A model generated the notes under the pieces. The model had not been told where the DNA came from. It ran no database searches and was given only the letters and a program-made list of their open reading frames with translations. This document shows, in pieces, positions 1-10,127 of a stretch of DNA of 34,365 bases. Every line of letters starts with the position of its first letter. Position 1 is the stretch's first letter. A program made the translations under genes and the position numbers. This stretch comes from Saccoglossus kowalevskii (taxonomy: Eukaryota; Hemichordata; Enteropneusta; Harrimaniidae): NCBI RefSeq assembly GCF_000003605.2, contig NW_003138633.1:1-34365 (forward strand), read 5' to 3'.

Positions 1-358
1 CATCTTTACTTATCTGTCACATGGTACTTGGCATAGTTGTTCACATATCTGTCACATGGTACTTGGCATAGTTCTTTACATAACTGTCACACGGTACTTG
101 GCATAGTTGTTCACATATCTGTCACATGGAACTTGGCATAGTTCTTTACATATCTGTTACACGTTACTTGGCATAGTTGTTCACATATCTGTCACATGGA
201 ACTTGGCATAGTTCTTTACATATCTGTCACATGGTACTTGGCATAGTTTTTTACATATCTGTCACATGGTACTTGGCATAGTTGTTCACATATCTGTCAC
301 ATGGTACTTGGCATAGTTCTTTACATATCTGTCACATGGTACTTGGCATAGGTCTTTA
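1..358. repeat. Near-consensus monomers with a partial block Q
   Basis: Ten monomers, mostly consensus. At about 125-260 two monomers carrying GGAACTTGG flank one carrying TTACACGTTAC and are followed by a TTTTTTA tail. This is the end of block Q seen in full at 11275-11595 and 21854-22175. The window opens inside a monomer, so the array continues to the left. No gene. Confidence 0.8.
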
Positions 359-673
359 CTTATCTGTCACACGGTACTTGACATAGTTGTTCACATATCT
401 GTCACATTGTACTTGGCATAGTTGTTTACATATCTGTCACATGGTACTTGGCATAAGACTTTACTTATCTGTCACATGGTACTTGGCATAGTTGTTCACA
501 CATCTGTCACATGGTACTTGGCATAGTTCTTTACATATCTGTTACACGTTACTTGGCATAGTTGTTCACATATCTGTCACATGGCACTTGGCGCAGTTCT
601 TTACATATCTGTCACATTGTACTTGGCATAGTTGTTCACATATTTGTCACATGGTACTTGGCATAGTTCTTTA
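359..673. repeat. Higher-order block alpha, copy 1 (alpha1-alpha9)
   Basis: Nine 35-bp monomers in the order that defines alpha: CTTAT with CACACGG, CACATTG, CATAAG(A/T)C, CTTAT, CACATCTG, TTACACGTTAC, GGCACTTGG, CACATTG, CATATTTG. Copy-specific changes are TTGACATAG in alpha1, CATAAGAC in alpha3 and GGCGCAG in alpha7. The cat-to-cgc change in alpha7 removes the TAG that usually closes the forward frame, which explains a 69-codon TTG-initiated open frame at 492-701. Block E follows, as at 4981, 17310 and 24805. Confidence 0.9.
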
Positions 674-1268
674 CACATCTGTCACATGGTACTTGGCATA
701 GTTCTTTACGTATCTGTCACATGGTACTTGGCATAGTTCTTTACATATCTGTCACATGGTACTTGGCATGGTTGTTCACATATCTGTCACATGGTACTTG
801 GCATAGTTCTTTACATATCTGTCACATGGTACTTGGCATAGTTCTTTACATATCTGTTACACGGTACTTGGCATAGTTGTTCACATATCTGTCACATGGT
901 ACTTGGAATAGTTCTTTACATATCTGTCACATGGTACTTGGCATAGTTGTTCACATATATGTCACATGGTACTTGGAATAGTTCTTTACATATCTGTCAC
1001 ATGGTACTTGGCATAGTTCTTTACATATCTGTCACATGGTACTTGGCATAGTTGTTCACATATCTGTCACATGGTACTTGGAATAGTTCTTTACATATCT
1101 GTCACATGGTACTTGGCATAGGTCTTTACATATCTGTCACATGGTACTTGGCATAGTTCTTTACATATCTGTCACATGGTACTTGGCATAGTTCTTTACA
1201 TATCTGTCACATGGTACTTGGCATAGTTCTTTACATATCTGTCACATGGTACTTGGCATAGGTCTTTA
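674..1268. repeat. Block E, copy 1 (long form)
   Basis: Seventeen monomers after alpha9 with ordered markers: CACATCTG, CGTAT, GCATGG, TTACACGG, then several TTGGAATAG monomers, one with CATATATG, ending in CATAGGTC. The same order follows alpha copies at 5086, 17625 and 25124. Compared with 25124-25625 this copy holds about three extra monomers between successive GGAATAG markers, a 105-bp length difference of the kind unequal exchange produces. No gene. Confidence 0.8.
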
Positions 1269-1619
1269 CTTATCTGTCACACGGTACTTGGCATAGTTGT
1301 TCACATATCTGTCACATTGTACTTGGCATAGTTGTTTTCATATCTGTCACATGGTACTTGGCATAAGTCTTTACTTATCTGTCACATGGTACTTGGCATA
1401 GTTGTTCACACATCTGTCACATGGTACTTGGCATAGTTCTTTACATATCTGTTACACGTTACTTGGCATAGTTGTTCACATATCTGTCACATTGTACTTG
1501 GTATAGTTGTTTACATATCTGTCACATGGTACGTGGCATAGTTGTTCACATATCTGTCACATGTCACTTGGCATAGTTCTTTACATATCTGTCACATGGT
1601 ACTTGGCATAGTTTTTTAA
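1269..1619. repeat. Truncated alpha (alpha1-alpha6) joined to block beta
   Basis: Alpha1 to alpha6 occupy 1269-1478. Instead of alpha7 the array switches to block beta at 1479-1619. Beta is four monomers of 141 bp marked by CACATTG with GGTATAG, TACGTGG, ATGTCACTTGG and a tail TTTTTTAA that is one base longer than normal. The same 141-bp block is found at 5366, 5962 and 6278. Confidence 0.85.
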
Positions 1620-1830
1620 CATATCTGTCACATTGTACTTGGCATAGTTGTTTACATATCTGTCACATGGTACTTGGCATAAGTCTTTACTTATCTGTCA
1701 CACGTTACTTGGCATAGTTGTTCACATATCTGCCACATTGCACTTGGCACAGTTCTTTACATATCTGTCACATTGTACTGGGCATAGTTGTTCACATAAT
1801 TTGTCACATGGTATTTGGCATAGTTCTTTA
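1620..1830. repeat. Alpha copy with a 70-bp internal deletion
   Basis: Alpha2 (1620-1654) and alpha3 (1655-1689) are followed by one hybrid monomer at 1690-1724. It has the CTTAT start of alpha4 and the ACACGTTAC core of alpha6. The rest of alpha4, all of alpha5 and the start of alpha6 are missing, exactly two monomer lengths. Alpha7 (CACATTG, GGCACAG), alpha8 (TACTGGG) and alpha9 (CATAATTTG, one extra base) follow. Altered frame-closing TAGs leave an 81-codon open frame here, which I treat as non-coding. Confidence 0.8.
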
Positions 1831-2270
1831 CATATCTGTCACATGGTACTTGGCATAGTTTTTTACATATCTGTCACATGGTACTTGGCATAGTTCTTTA
1901 CATATCTGTCACATGGTACTTGGCATAGTTCTTTACATATGTGTCACACGGTACTTGGCATAGTTGTTCACATATCTGTCACATTGTACTTGGCATAGTT
2001 GTTTACATATCTGTCACATGGTACTTGGCATAGTTGTTCACATATCTGTCACATGGTACTTGGCATAATTCTTTACATATCTGTCACATGGTACTTGGCA
2101 TAGGTCTTTACATATCTGTCACATGGTACTTGGCATAATTTTTTACATATCTGTCACATGGTACTTGGCATAGTTCTTTACATATCTGTTACACGGTACT
2201 TGGCATAGTTCTTTACATATCTGTCACATGGTACTTGGCATAGTTCTTTACATATCTGTCACATGGTACT
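1831..2270. repeat. Near-consensus monomers
   Basis: About twelve monomers close to consensus, with minor variants: CATATGTG and CACACGG near 1936-1950, CACATTG near 1981, CATAATTC near 2066 and 2136. No block marker order is recognisable beyond pairs, and there is no gene. Confidence 0.8.
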
Positions 2271-2665
2271 TGGCATAGGTATTTACTTATCTGTCACATG
2301 GTACTTGGCATAGTTCTTTACATATCTGTCATATGGTACTTGGCATAGGTCCTTACTTATCTGTCACATGGTACTTGGCATAGTTGTTCACATATCTGCC
2401 ACATGGTACTTGGCATAGTTCTATACAAATCTGTCACATGGTACTTGGCATAGTTCACATATCTGTCGCATGGTACTTGGCATAGTTCTTTACATATCTG
2501 TCACATGGTACTTGGCATAGTTCTTTACATATCTGTCACATGGTACTTGGCATAGTTCTTTACATATCTGTTACACGGTACTTGGCATAGTTGTTCACAT
2601 ATCTGTCACATGGTACTTGGCATAGTTCACTTATCTGTCACATGGTACTGGCATAGTTCTTTACA
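2271..2665. repeat. Block epsilon, copy 1 (diverged, with short monomers)
   Basis: Markers in order: GGTATTTACTT, TGTCATATGG, CATAGGTCCTTACTT, then a monomer with CAAATCTG. The order is shared with 22435-22790, 29880-30160 and 31455-31735. Two monomers are 3 bp short because the tail is TTCA (near 2452 and 2626). The second reads TTCACTTATCTG and is shared with about 22771, so these two copies have a common origin. A one-base deletion (GGTACTGG) lies near 2647. Confidence 0.75.
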
Positions 2666-3293
2666 TATCTGTCACATGGTACTTGGCATAGTTCTTTACA
2701 TATCTGTCACATGGTACTTGGCATAGTTCTTTACATATCTGTCACATGGTACTTGGCATAGTTCTTTACATATCTGTCACACAGTACTTGGCATAGTTGT
2801 TCACATATCTGTCACATTGTACTTTGCATAGTTGTTTACATATCTGTCACATGGTACTTGGCATAGTTGTTCTCATACCTGTCACATGGTACTTGGCATA
2901 GTTTTTTACATATCTGTCACATGGTACTTGGCATAGGTCTTTACTTATCTGTCACATGGTACTTGGCATAGTTGTTCACATATCTGTCACATGGTACTTG
3001 GCATAGTTCTTTACAAATCTGTCACACGGTACTTGGCATAGTTGTTCACATATCTGTCACATGGTACTTGGCATAGTTCTTTACATATCTGTCACATGGT
3101 ACTTGGCATAGTTCTTTACATATCTGTCACATGGTACTTGGCATAGTTCTTCACATATCTGTCACATGGTACTTGGCATAGTTCTTTACATATCTGTCAC
3201 ATGGTACTTGGCATAGTTCTTTACATATCTGTCACATGGTACTTGGCATAGGTCTTTACATATCTGTCACATGGTACTTGGCATAGGTCTTTA
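2666..3293. repeat. Near-consensus monomers with a theta block
   Basis: Mostly consensus. At about 2775-2905 lies a short ordered group (theta): CACACAGTAC, CACATTG with TACTTTGC, TTCTCATACCTG, then a TTTTTTA tail. The TACTTTGC form recurs at 23518-23645 and related ACACAGTAC monomers occur near 7266, 28708 and 32284. CATAGGTC monomers precede the next alpha block. No gene. Confidence 0.75.
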
Positions 3294-3713
3294 CTTATCT
3301 GTCACACGGTACTTGGCATAGTTGTTCACATATCTGTCACATTGTACTTGGCATAGTTGTTTACATATCTGTCACATGGTACTTGGCATAAGTCTTTACT
3401 TATCTGTCACATGGTACTTGGCATAGTTGTTCACACATCTGTCACATGGTACTTGGCATAGTTCTTTACATATCTGTTACACGTTACTTGGCATAGTTGT
3501 TCACATATCTGTCACATGGCACTTGGCACAGTTCTTTACATATCTGTCACATTGTACTTGGCATAGTTGTTCACATATTTGTCACATGGTACTTGGCATA
3601 GTTCTTTACATATCTGTCACATGGTACTTGGCATAGTTGTTCACATATCTGTCACATGGTACTTGGCATAGGTCTTTACATATCTGTCACATGGTACTTG
3701 GCATAGGTCTTTA
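3294..3713. repeat. Complete 12-monomer (420-bp) higher-order unit
   Basis: Alpha1-alpha9 fill 3294-3608 with near-perfect marker order. Three monomers (one TTGTTCA tail, two CATAGGTC) complete the unit at 3713, and a second unit begins immediately at 3714. The distance between equivalent positions is exactly 420 bp. GGCACAG in alpha7 removes the frame-closing TAG and leaves a 69-codon TTG-started open frame at 3427-3636. Confidence 0.9.
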
Positions 3714-4122
3714 CTTATCTGTCACACGGTACTTGGCATAGTTGTTCACATATCTGTCACATTGTACTTGGCATAGTTGTTTACATATCCTTCACATGGT
3801 ACTTGGCATAAGTCTTTACTTATCTGTCACATGGTACTTGGCATAGTTGTTCACACATCTGTCACATGGTACTTGGCATAGTTCTTTACATATCTGTTAC
3901 ACGTTACTTGGCATGGTTGTTCACATATCTGTCACATTGTACTTGGCATAGTTGTTTACATATCTGTCACATGGTACGTGGCATAGTTGTTCACATATCT
4001 GTCACATGGTACTTGGCATAGTTGTTCACATATCTGTCACATTGTACTTGGCATAGTTGTTCACATATTTGTCACGTGGTACTTGTCATAGTTGTTTACA
4101 TATCTGTCACATGTTACGTGGC
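3714..4122. repeat. Second 420-bp unit, truncated after alpha6
   Basis: Alpha1-alpha6 occupy 3714-3923, with TCCTTCAC instead of TCTGTCAC in the third monomer and CATGG in alpha6. After alpha6 the order changes to CACATTG and TACGTGG monomers, a partial P/Q-type continuation, then CACGTGG with TTGTCATAG and ATGTTACGTGG near 4070-4115. It is the tandem partner of 3294. Confidence 0.8.
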
Positions 4123-4910
4123 ATAGTTGTTCACATATCTGTCACATGGTACTTGGCATAGTTCTTTACATATCTGTCACATGGTACTTGGCATAGTTTT
4201 TTACATATCTGTCACATGGTACTTGGCATAGTTGTTGACATATCTGTCACATGGTACTTGGCATAGTTCTTTACATATCTGTCACATGGTACTTGGCATA
4301 GTTGTTCACATATCTGTTACATGGTACTTGGCATAGGTCTTTACATATCTGTCACATGGTACTTGGCATAGTTGTTTACATATCTGTCACATGGTACGTG
4401 GCATAGTTGTTCACATATCTGTCACATGGTACTTGGCATAGTTCTTTAAATATCTGTCACATGGTACTTGGCATAGTTCTTTACATATCTGTCACATGGT
4501 ACTTGGCATAGTTGTTCACATATTTGTCACATGGTACTTGGCATAGTTCTTTACATATCTGTCACATGGTACTTGGCATAGTTCTTTACATATTTGTCAC
4601 ATGGTACTTGGCATAGGTCTTTACTTATCTGTCACATAGTACTTGGCATAGTTCTTTACAAATCTGTCACATGGTACTTGGCATAGGTCTTTACTTATCT
4701 GTCACACGGTACTTGGCATAGTTGTTCACATATCTGTCACATTGTACTTGGCATAGTTGTTTTACATATCTGTCACATGGTACTTGGCATAAGTCTTTAC
4801 TTATCTGTCACATCATACTTGGCATAGTTGTTCACACATCTGTCACATGGTACTTGGCATAGTTCTTTACATATCTGTTACACGTTACTTGGCATAGGCA
4901 TAGTTGTTCA
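4123..4910. repeat. Block gamma, copy 1 (ending in alpha1-alpha6)
   Basis: Ordered markers: TTTTTTA tail, GTTGTTGACAT, TGTTACATGG, CATAGGTC, TACGTGG, CTTTAAATATC, two CATATTTG monomers, ATAGTAC, ACAAATCTG, then alpha1-alpha6 from 4694. Alpha2 has an extra T and alpha4 reads CATCATAC. Alpha6 (4870-4910) is 41 bp because GCATAG is repeated. The whole block has a near-identical partner at about 26519-27306. Confidence 0.85.
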
Positions 4911-5085
4911 CATATCTGTCACATGGTACTTGGCATAGTTCTTTACATATCTGTTACACGTTACTTGGCATAGTTGTTCACATATCTGTCACATGGCACT
5001 TGGCACAGTTCTTTACATATCTGTCACATTGTACTTGGCATAGTTGTTCACATATTTGTCACATGGTACTTGGCATAGTTCTTTA
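4911..5085. repeat. Alpha copy 3' half (alpha5'-alpha9)
   Basis: After the 41-bp alpha6, a CATATCTG monomer (4911-4945) and a second alpha6 (4946-4980) restart the order, then alpha7, alpha8 and alpha9 run to 5085. The alpha5-alpha6 pair is therefore present twice in 4835-4980, as expected of a two-monomer duplication or a junction between two alpha copies. GGCACAG again opens a 69-codon frame, here at 4904-5113. Confidence 0.8.
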
Positions 5086-5365
5086 CACATCTGTCACATG
5101 GTACTTGGCATAGTTCTTTACGTATCTGTCACATGGTACTTGGCATAGTTCTTTACATATCTGTCACATGGTACTTGGCATGGTTGTTCACATATCTGTC
5201 ACATGGTACTTGGCATAGTTCTTTACATATCTGTCACATGGTACTTGGCATAGTTCTTTACATATCTGTTACACGGTACTTGGCATAGTTGTTCACATGT
5301 CTGTCACATGGTACTTGGAATAGTTCTTTACATATCTGTCACATGGTACTTGGCATAGTTGTTCA
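5086..5365. repeat. Block E, copy 2 (short)
   Basis: Same order as 674-: CACATCTG, CGTAT, GCATGG, TTACACGG, GGAATAG. The monomer starting at 5296 reads CATGTCTG. That change is shared with 17835 and not with copies 1 or 4, making copies 2 and 3 sister copies. The block breaks off into beta at 5366. Confidence 0.8.
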
Positions 5366-5751
5366 CATATCTGTCACATTGTACTTGGTATAGTTGTTTA
5401 CATATCTGTCACATGGTACGTGGCATAGTTGTTCACATATCTGTCACATGTCACTTGGCATAGTTCTTTACATATCTGTCACATGGTACTTGGCATAGTT
5501 TTTTAACATATCTGTCACATGGTACTTGGCATAGTTGTTCACATATCTGTCACATGGTACTTGGCATAGTTCTTTACATATCTGTCACATGGTACTTGGC
5601 ATAGTTGTTCACATATCTGTCACATGGTACTTGGCATAGGTCTTTACATATCTGTCACATGGTACTTGGCATAGTTGTTCACATATGTGTCACATGGTAC
5701 TTGGCATAGGTCTTTACATATCTGTTACATGGTACTTGGCATAGGTCTTTA
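5366..5751. repeat. Block beta, copy 2, and following consensus monomers
   Basis: Beta (GGTATAG, TACGTGG, ATGTCAC, TTTTTTAA) lies at 5366-5506 with the same 36-bp final monomer as the other copies. The rest, to 5751, is near-consensus with CATATGTG near 5685 and CATAGGTC monomers leading into the next alpha block. No gene. Confidence 0.85.
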
Positions 5752-6418
5752 CTTATCTGTCACACGGTACTTGGCATAGTTGTTCACATATGTGTCACAT
5801 TGTACTTGGCATAGTTGTTTACATATCTGTCACATGGTACTTGGCATAAGTCTTTACTTATCTGTCACATGGTACTTGGCATAGTTGTTCACACATCTGT
5901 CACATGGTACTTGGCATAGTTCTTTACATATCTGTTACACGTTACTTGGCATAGTTGTTCACATATATGTCACATTGTACTTGGTATAGTTGTTTACATA
6001 TCTGTCACATGGTACGTGGCATAGTTGTTCACATATCTGTCACATGTCACTTGGCATAGTTCTTTACATATCTGTCACATGGTACTTGGCATAGTTTTTT
6101 AACATATCTGTCACATGGTACTTGGCATAGTTGTTCACATATCTGTCACATGGTACTTGGCATAGTTCTTTACATATCTATCACATGGTACTTGGCATAG
6201 TTGTTCACATATCTGTCACATGGTACTTGGCATAGTTCTTTACATATCTGTCACATGGTACTTGGCATAGTTGTTCACATATCTGTCACATGGTACTTGG
6301 TATAGCTGTTTACATATCTGTCACATGGTACGTGGCATAGTTGTTCACATATCTGTCACATGTCACTTGGCATAGTTCTTTACATATCTGTCACATGGTA
6401 CTTGGCATAGTTTTTTAA
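5752..6418. repeat. Alpha1-alpha6 plus two tandem beta blocks
   Basis: Alpha1-alpha6 at 5752-5961 (CATATGTG in alpha2), beta at 5962-6102, then consensus monomers and a second beta at 6278-6418. The two betas are 316 bp apart, nine monomers plus the single extra base beta carries. That fits a local duplication of a beta-containing segment. The second beta has GGTATAGCTG in its first monomer. Confidence 0.85.
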
Positions 6419-7215
6419 CATATCTGTCACATGGTACTTGGCATAGTTGTTCACATATCTGTCACATGGTACTTGGCATAGTTCTTTACATATCTGTCAC
6501 ATGGTACTCGGCATAGTTGTTCACATATCTGTCACATGGTACTTGGCATAGTTCTTTACATATCTGTCACATGGTACTTGGCATAGTTGTTCACATATCT
6601 GTCACATGGTACTTGGCATAGGTCTTTACATATCTGTCACATGGTACTTGGCATAGGTCTTTACTTATCTGTCACACGGTACTTGGCATAGTTGTTCACA
6701 TATCTGTCACATTGTACTTGGCATAGTTGTTTACATATCTGTCACATGGTACTTGGCATAAGTCTTTACTTATCTGTCACATGGTACTTGGCATAGTTGT
6801 TCACACATCTGTCACATGGTACTTGGCATAGTTCTTTACATATCTGTTACATGTTACTTGGCATAATTCTTCACATATCTGTCACATTGTACTTGGCATA
6901 GTTGTTCACACATCTGTCACATGGTACTTGGCATAGTTCTTCACATATCTGTTACATGTTACTTGGCATAGTTCTTTACATATCTGTCACATGGTACTTG
7001 GCATAGTTTTTTACATATCTGTCACATGGTACTTGGCATAGTTCTTTACATATCTGTCACATGGTACTTGGCATAGTTGTTCACATATCTGTCACATGGT
7101 ACTTGGAATAGTTCTTTACATATCTGTCACATGGTACTTGACATAGGTCTTTACATATCTGTCACATGGTACTTGGCATAGTTCTTTACATATCTGTCAC
7201 ATGGTACTTGGCATA
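6419..7215. repeat. Near-consensus run with alpha1-alpha6 and a repeated alpha5/alpha6 pair
   Basis: Consensus-like to 6663, then alpha1-alpha6 at 6664-6873, with alpha6 carrying TTACATGTTAC instead of TTACACGTTAC. A CACATTG monomer, a CACATCTG monomer and another TTACATGTTAC monomer follow (6874-6978), so the alpha5/alpha6 pair is repeated with the same CpG-less alpha6. The remainder is near-consensus with GGAATAG near 7106. Confidence 0.75.
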
Positions 7216-7450
7216 GTCTTACATATCGTCACATGGTACTGAGCATAGTTCTTACATATCTGTCACACAGTACTTGAGCATAGTTGTTCACATATCTGTC
7301 ACATTGTACTTGGCATAGTTGTTCTCATACCTGTCACATGGTACTTGGCATAGTTTTTTACATATCTGTAACATGGTACTTGGCATAGGTCTTTACTTAT
7401 CTGTCACATGGTACTTGGCATAGTTGTTCACATATCTGTCACATGGTACT
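7216..7450. repeat. Indel-rich monomers followed by a theta-type group
   Basis: Between 7216 and 7275 there are several small indels close together: GTCTTACAT, CATATCGTC, TACTGAGCAT, GTTCTTACAT and TACTTGAGCAT. Outside this stretch indels are rare. ACACAGTAC, CACATTG and TTCTCATACCTG (theta markers) follow at about 7266-7345. Either local decay or uncorrected sequencing error would explain the cluster. Confidence 0.75.
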
Positions 7451-7810
7451 TGGCATAGTTCTTTACATAACTGTCACACGGTACTTGGCATAGTTGTTCA
7501 CATATCTGTCACATGGTACTTGGCATAGTTCTTTACATATCTGTCACATGGTCCTTGGCATAGTTGTTTACATATCTGTCACATGGTACTTGGCATAGTT
7601 CTTTATATATCTGTCATATGGTACTTGGCATAGTTCTTTACATATCTGTCACATGGTACTTGGCATAGTTGTTCACATATCTGTCACATGGTACTTGGCA
7701 CAGTTCATTACATTTCTGTCACATGGTACTTGGCATAGTTGTTCACATATCTGTCACATGGTACTTGGAATAGTTCTTTACATTTCTGTCACATGGTACT
7801 TGGCATAGTT
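7451..7810. repeat. Block zeta, copy 1
   Basis: About ten monomers with a distinctive order: CATAACTG with CACACGG, GGTCCTTGG, TTTATATATC, TGTCATATGG, GGCACAGTTCATTA, CATTTCTG, GGAATAG, CATTTCTG. By eye it is identical to 22831-23190 over about 360 bp; the first difference is C at 7811 against T at 23191. Parts recur at 20864-20990, 30740-30900 and 31960-32120. No gene. Confidence 0.85.
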
Positions 7811-8270
7811 CTTTACATATCTGTCACATGGTACTTGGCATAGTTGTTCACATATCTGTCACATGGTACTTGGAATAGTTCTTTACATATCTGTCACATG
7901 GTACTTGGCATAGTTCTTTACATGTCTGTCACATGGTACTTGGCATAGTTCTTTACATATCTGTCACATTGTACTTGGCATAGTTGTTCACATATCTGTC
8001 ACATGGTACTTGGCATAGTTGTTCACACATCTGTCACATGGTACTTGGCATAGTTCTTTACATATATGTTACACGTTACTTGGCATAGTTGTTCACATAT
8101 CTGTCACATTGTACTTGGCATAGTTGTTTACATATCTGTCACATGGTACGTGGCATAGTTGTTCACATACCTGTCACATGGTACTTGGCATAGTTCTTTA
8201 CATATCTGTCACATGGTACTTGGCATAGTTCTTTACATATCTGTCACATGGTACTTGGCATAGTTCTTCA
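7811..8270. repeat. Near-consensus monomers before the diverged island
   Basis: Thirteen monomers with scattered markers: GGAATAG, CATGTCTG, CACATTG, CACATCTG near 8026, CATATATG with TTACACGTTAC near 8061, TACGTGG near 8146 and CATACCTG near 8166. This resembles a decayed alpha5-alpha6 plus Q continuation. No gene. Confidence 0.7.
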
Positions 8271-8586
8271 CATATCTGTCACATGGTACTTGGCTTATGT
8301 CTTTACTTATCAGTCACATGGTACTTGGCATATCTGTTCACATATCTGTCTCATGTCACTTGTCCTAAGTCTTTACAAATCTGTCACATGGAACGTGGCA
8401 TATGTCTTGCCATATCAGTCACCTGGTACTTGGCATATGTGTTCACCTATCTGTCCCCTGGCACTTGGCATAAGTCTTTACGTAACTGTCACTTGTGACT
8501 TGGCATACGTCTTTACTTATCTGTCACGCGGAACGTGGGCTCTTTGGTTTCCTATCTGTCTGATTGTACTTGCTCATAACTTTTTA
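8271..8586. repeat. Diverged island 1: nine strongly mutated monomers
   Basis: The 35-bp period persists (starts at 8271, 8306, 8341, 8376, 8411, 8446, 8481, 8516 and 8551; the last is 36 bp), but each monomer carries several substitutions. Examples are CAGTCAC, GTCTCATGTCAC, TTGTCCTAAG, CACCTGG, GTCCCCTGG, ACTTGTGAC, CACGCGGAACGTGG and TGATTGTAC. The central CATAG is mostly CATATG or CATAAG. Losing that TAG leaves the longest forward open frame, 133 codons from an ATG at 8248. I read it as non-coding because its product is only the three-frame translation of the repeat. Flanking monomers return abruptly to near-consensus. Confidence 0.9.
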
Positions 8587-9496
8587 CATATCTGTCACAT
8601 TGTACTTGGCATAGTTGTTCACATATTTGTCACATGGTACTTGGCATAGTTCTTTACATATCTGTCACATGGTACTTGGCATAGGTCTTTACTTATCTGT
8701 CACATGGTACTTGGCATAGTTCTTTACATATCTGTCACATGGTACTTGGCATAGTTGTTCACATATCTGTCACATAGTACTTGGCATTGTTCTTTACATA
8801 TCTGTAACATGGTACTTGGCATAGTTCTTTACATATCTGTCACATGGTACTTGGCATAGTTCTTTACATATCTGTCACATGGTACTTGGCATAGTTGTTC
8901 ACATATCTGTCACATGGTACTTGGCATAGTTCTTTACGTATCTGTCACATGGTACTTGGCATAGTTCTTTACATATCTGTCACATGGTACTTGGCATAGT
9001 TGTTCACATATCTGTCACATGGTACTTGGCATAGTTCTTTACAAATCTGTCACATGGTACTTGGCATAGTGCTTTACATATCTGTCACATGGTACTTGGC
9101 ATAGTTCTTTACATATCTGTCACATGGTACTTGGCATAGTTCTTTACATATCTGTCACATGGTACTTGGCATAGTTGTTCACATATCTGTCACATGGTAC
9201 TTGGCATAGTTGTTTACATATCTGTCACATGGTACTTGGCATAGTTGTTCACATATCTGTCACATGGTACTTGGCATAGGTCTTTACATATCTGTCACAT
9301 GGTACTTGGCATAGTTCTTTACATATCTGTCACACGGTACTTGGCATAGTTGTTCACATATCTGTCACATGGTACTTGGCATAGTTGTTTACATATCTGT
9401 CACATGGTACTTGGCATAGTTGTTCACATATCTGTCACATGGTACTTGGCATAGTTCTTTACATATCTGTCACATGGTACTTGGCATAGTTCTTTA
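8587..9496. repeat. Homogeneous near-consensus monomers
   Basis: About 26 monomers close to consensus with TTCTTTA and TTGTTCA tails in mixed order. Occasional variants include ATAGTAC near 8772, CATTGTTC near 8786, CTGTAACATGG near 8806 and CAAATCTG near 9046. I see no block order and no gene. Confidence 0.8.
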
Positions 9497-10127
9497 CATA
9501 TCTGTTACACGTTACTTGGCATAGTTGTTCACATATCTGTCACATGGCACTTGGCACAGTTCTTTACATATCTGTCACATGGTACTTGGCATAGGTCTTT
9601 ACATATCTGTCACATGGTACTTGGCATAGTTCTTTACATGTCTGTCACATGGTACTTGGCATAGGTCTTTACTTATCTGTCACATAGTACTTGGCATAGT
9701 TCTTTACATATCTGTAAACATGGTACTTGGCATAGTTCTTTACATATCTGTCACACGGTACTTGGCATAGTTGTTCACATATCTGTCACATGGTACTTGG
9801 CATAGTTGTTCACATATCTATCACATGGTACTTGGCATAGTTCTTTACATATCTGTCACATGGTACTTGGCATAGTTCTTTACATATCTGTCACATGGTA
9901 CGTGGCATAGTAGTTCACATATCTGTCACATGGTACTTGGCATAGTTCTTTACATATCTGTCACATGGTACTTGGCATAGTTTTTTACATATCTGTCACA
10001 TGGTACTTGGCATTGTTGTTCACATATATGTCACATGGTACTTGGCATAGTTCCTTACATATCTGTCACATGGTACTTGGCATAGTTGTTCACATATCTG
10101 TCACATGGTACTTGGCATAGGTCCTTA
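9497..10127. repeat. Isolated alpha6-alpha7 pair, then consensus
   Basis: Alpha6 (TTACACGTTAC) at 9497-9531 and alpha7 (GGCACTTGGCACAG) at 9532-9566 appear without their neighbours, a fragment of alpha. Near 9715 an extra A gives CTGTAAACATGG. At about 9980-10127 the markers CATTGTTG, CATATATG and TTCCTTA lead into the alpha copy at 10128; TTCCTTA is shared with about 30976, upstream of the alpha copy at 31052. Confidence 0.75.

Noticed and set aside
492-701. A 69-codon forward open frame, repeated in similar form about twenty times through the window (for example 3427, 10261, 17443, 24942, 29295)
   Set aside because: All are the three-frame reading of six 35-bp monomers, start at TTG in the TTGTTCA or TTGTTTA tail, and are open only because one GCATAG is mutated (GGCACAG, GGCGCAG, CATATGT, CATTG or GGAAAAG). 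There is no codon-level constraint, promoter or unique sequence; they are not genes.
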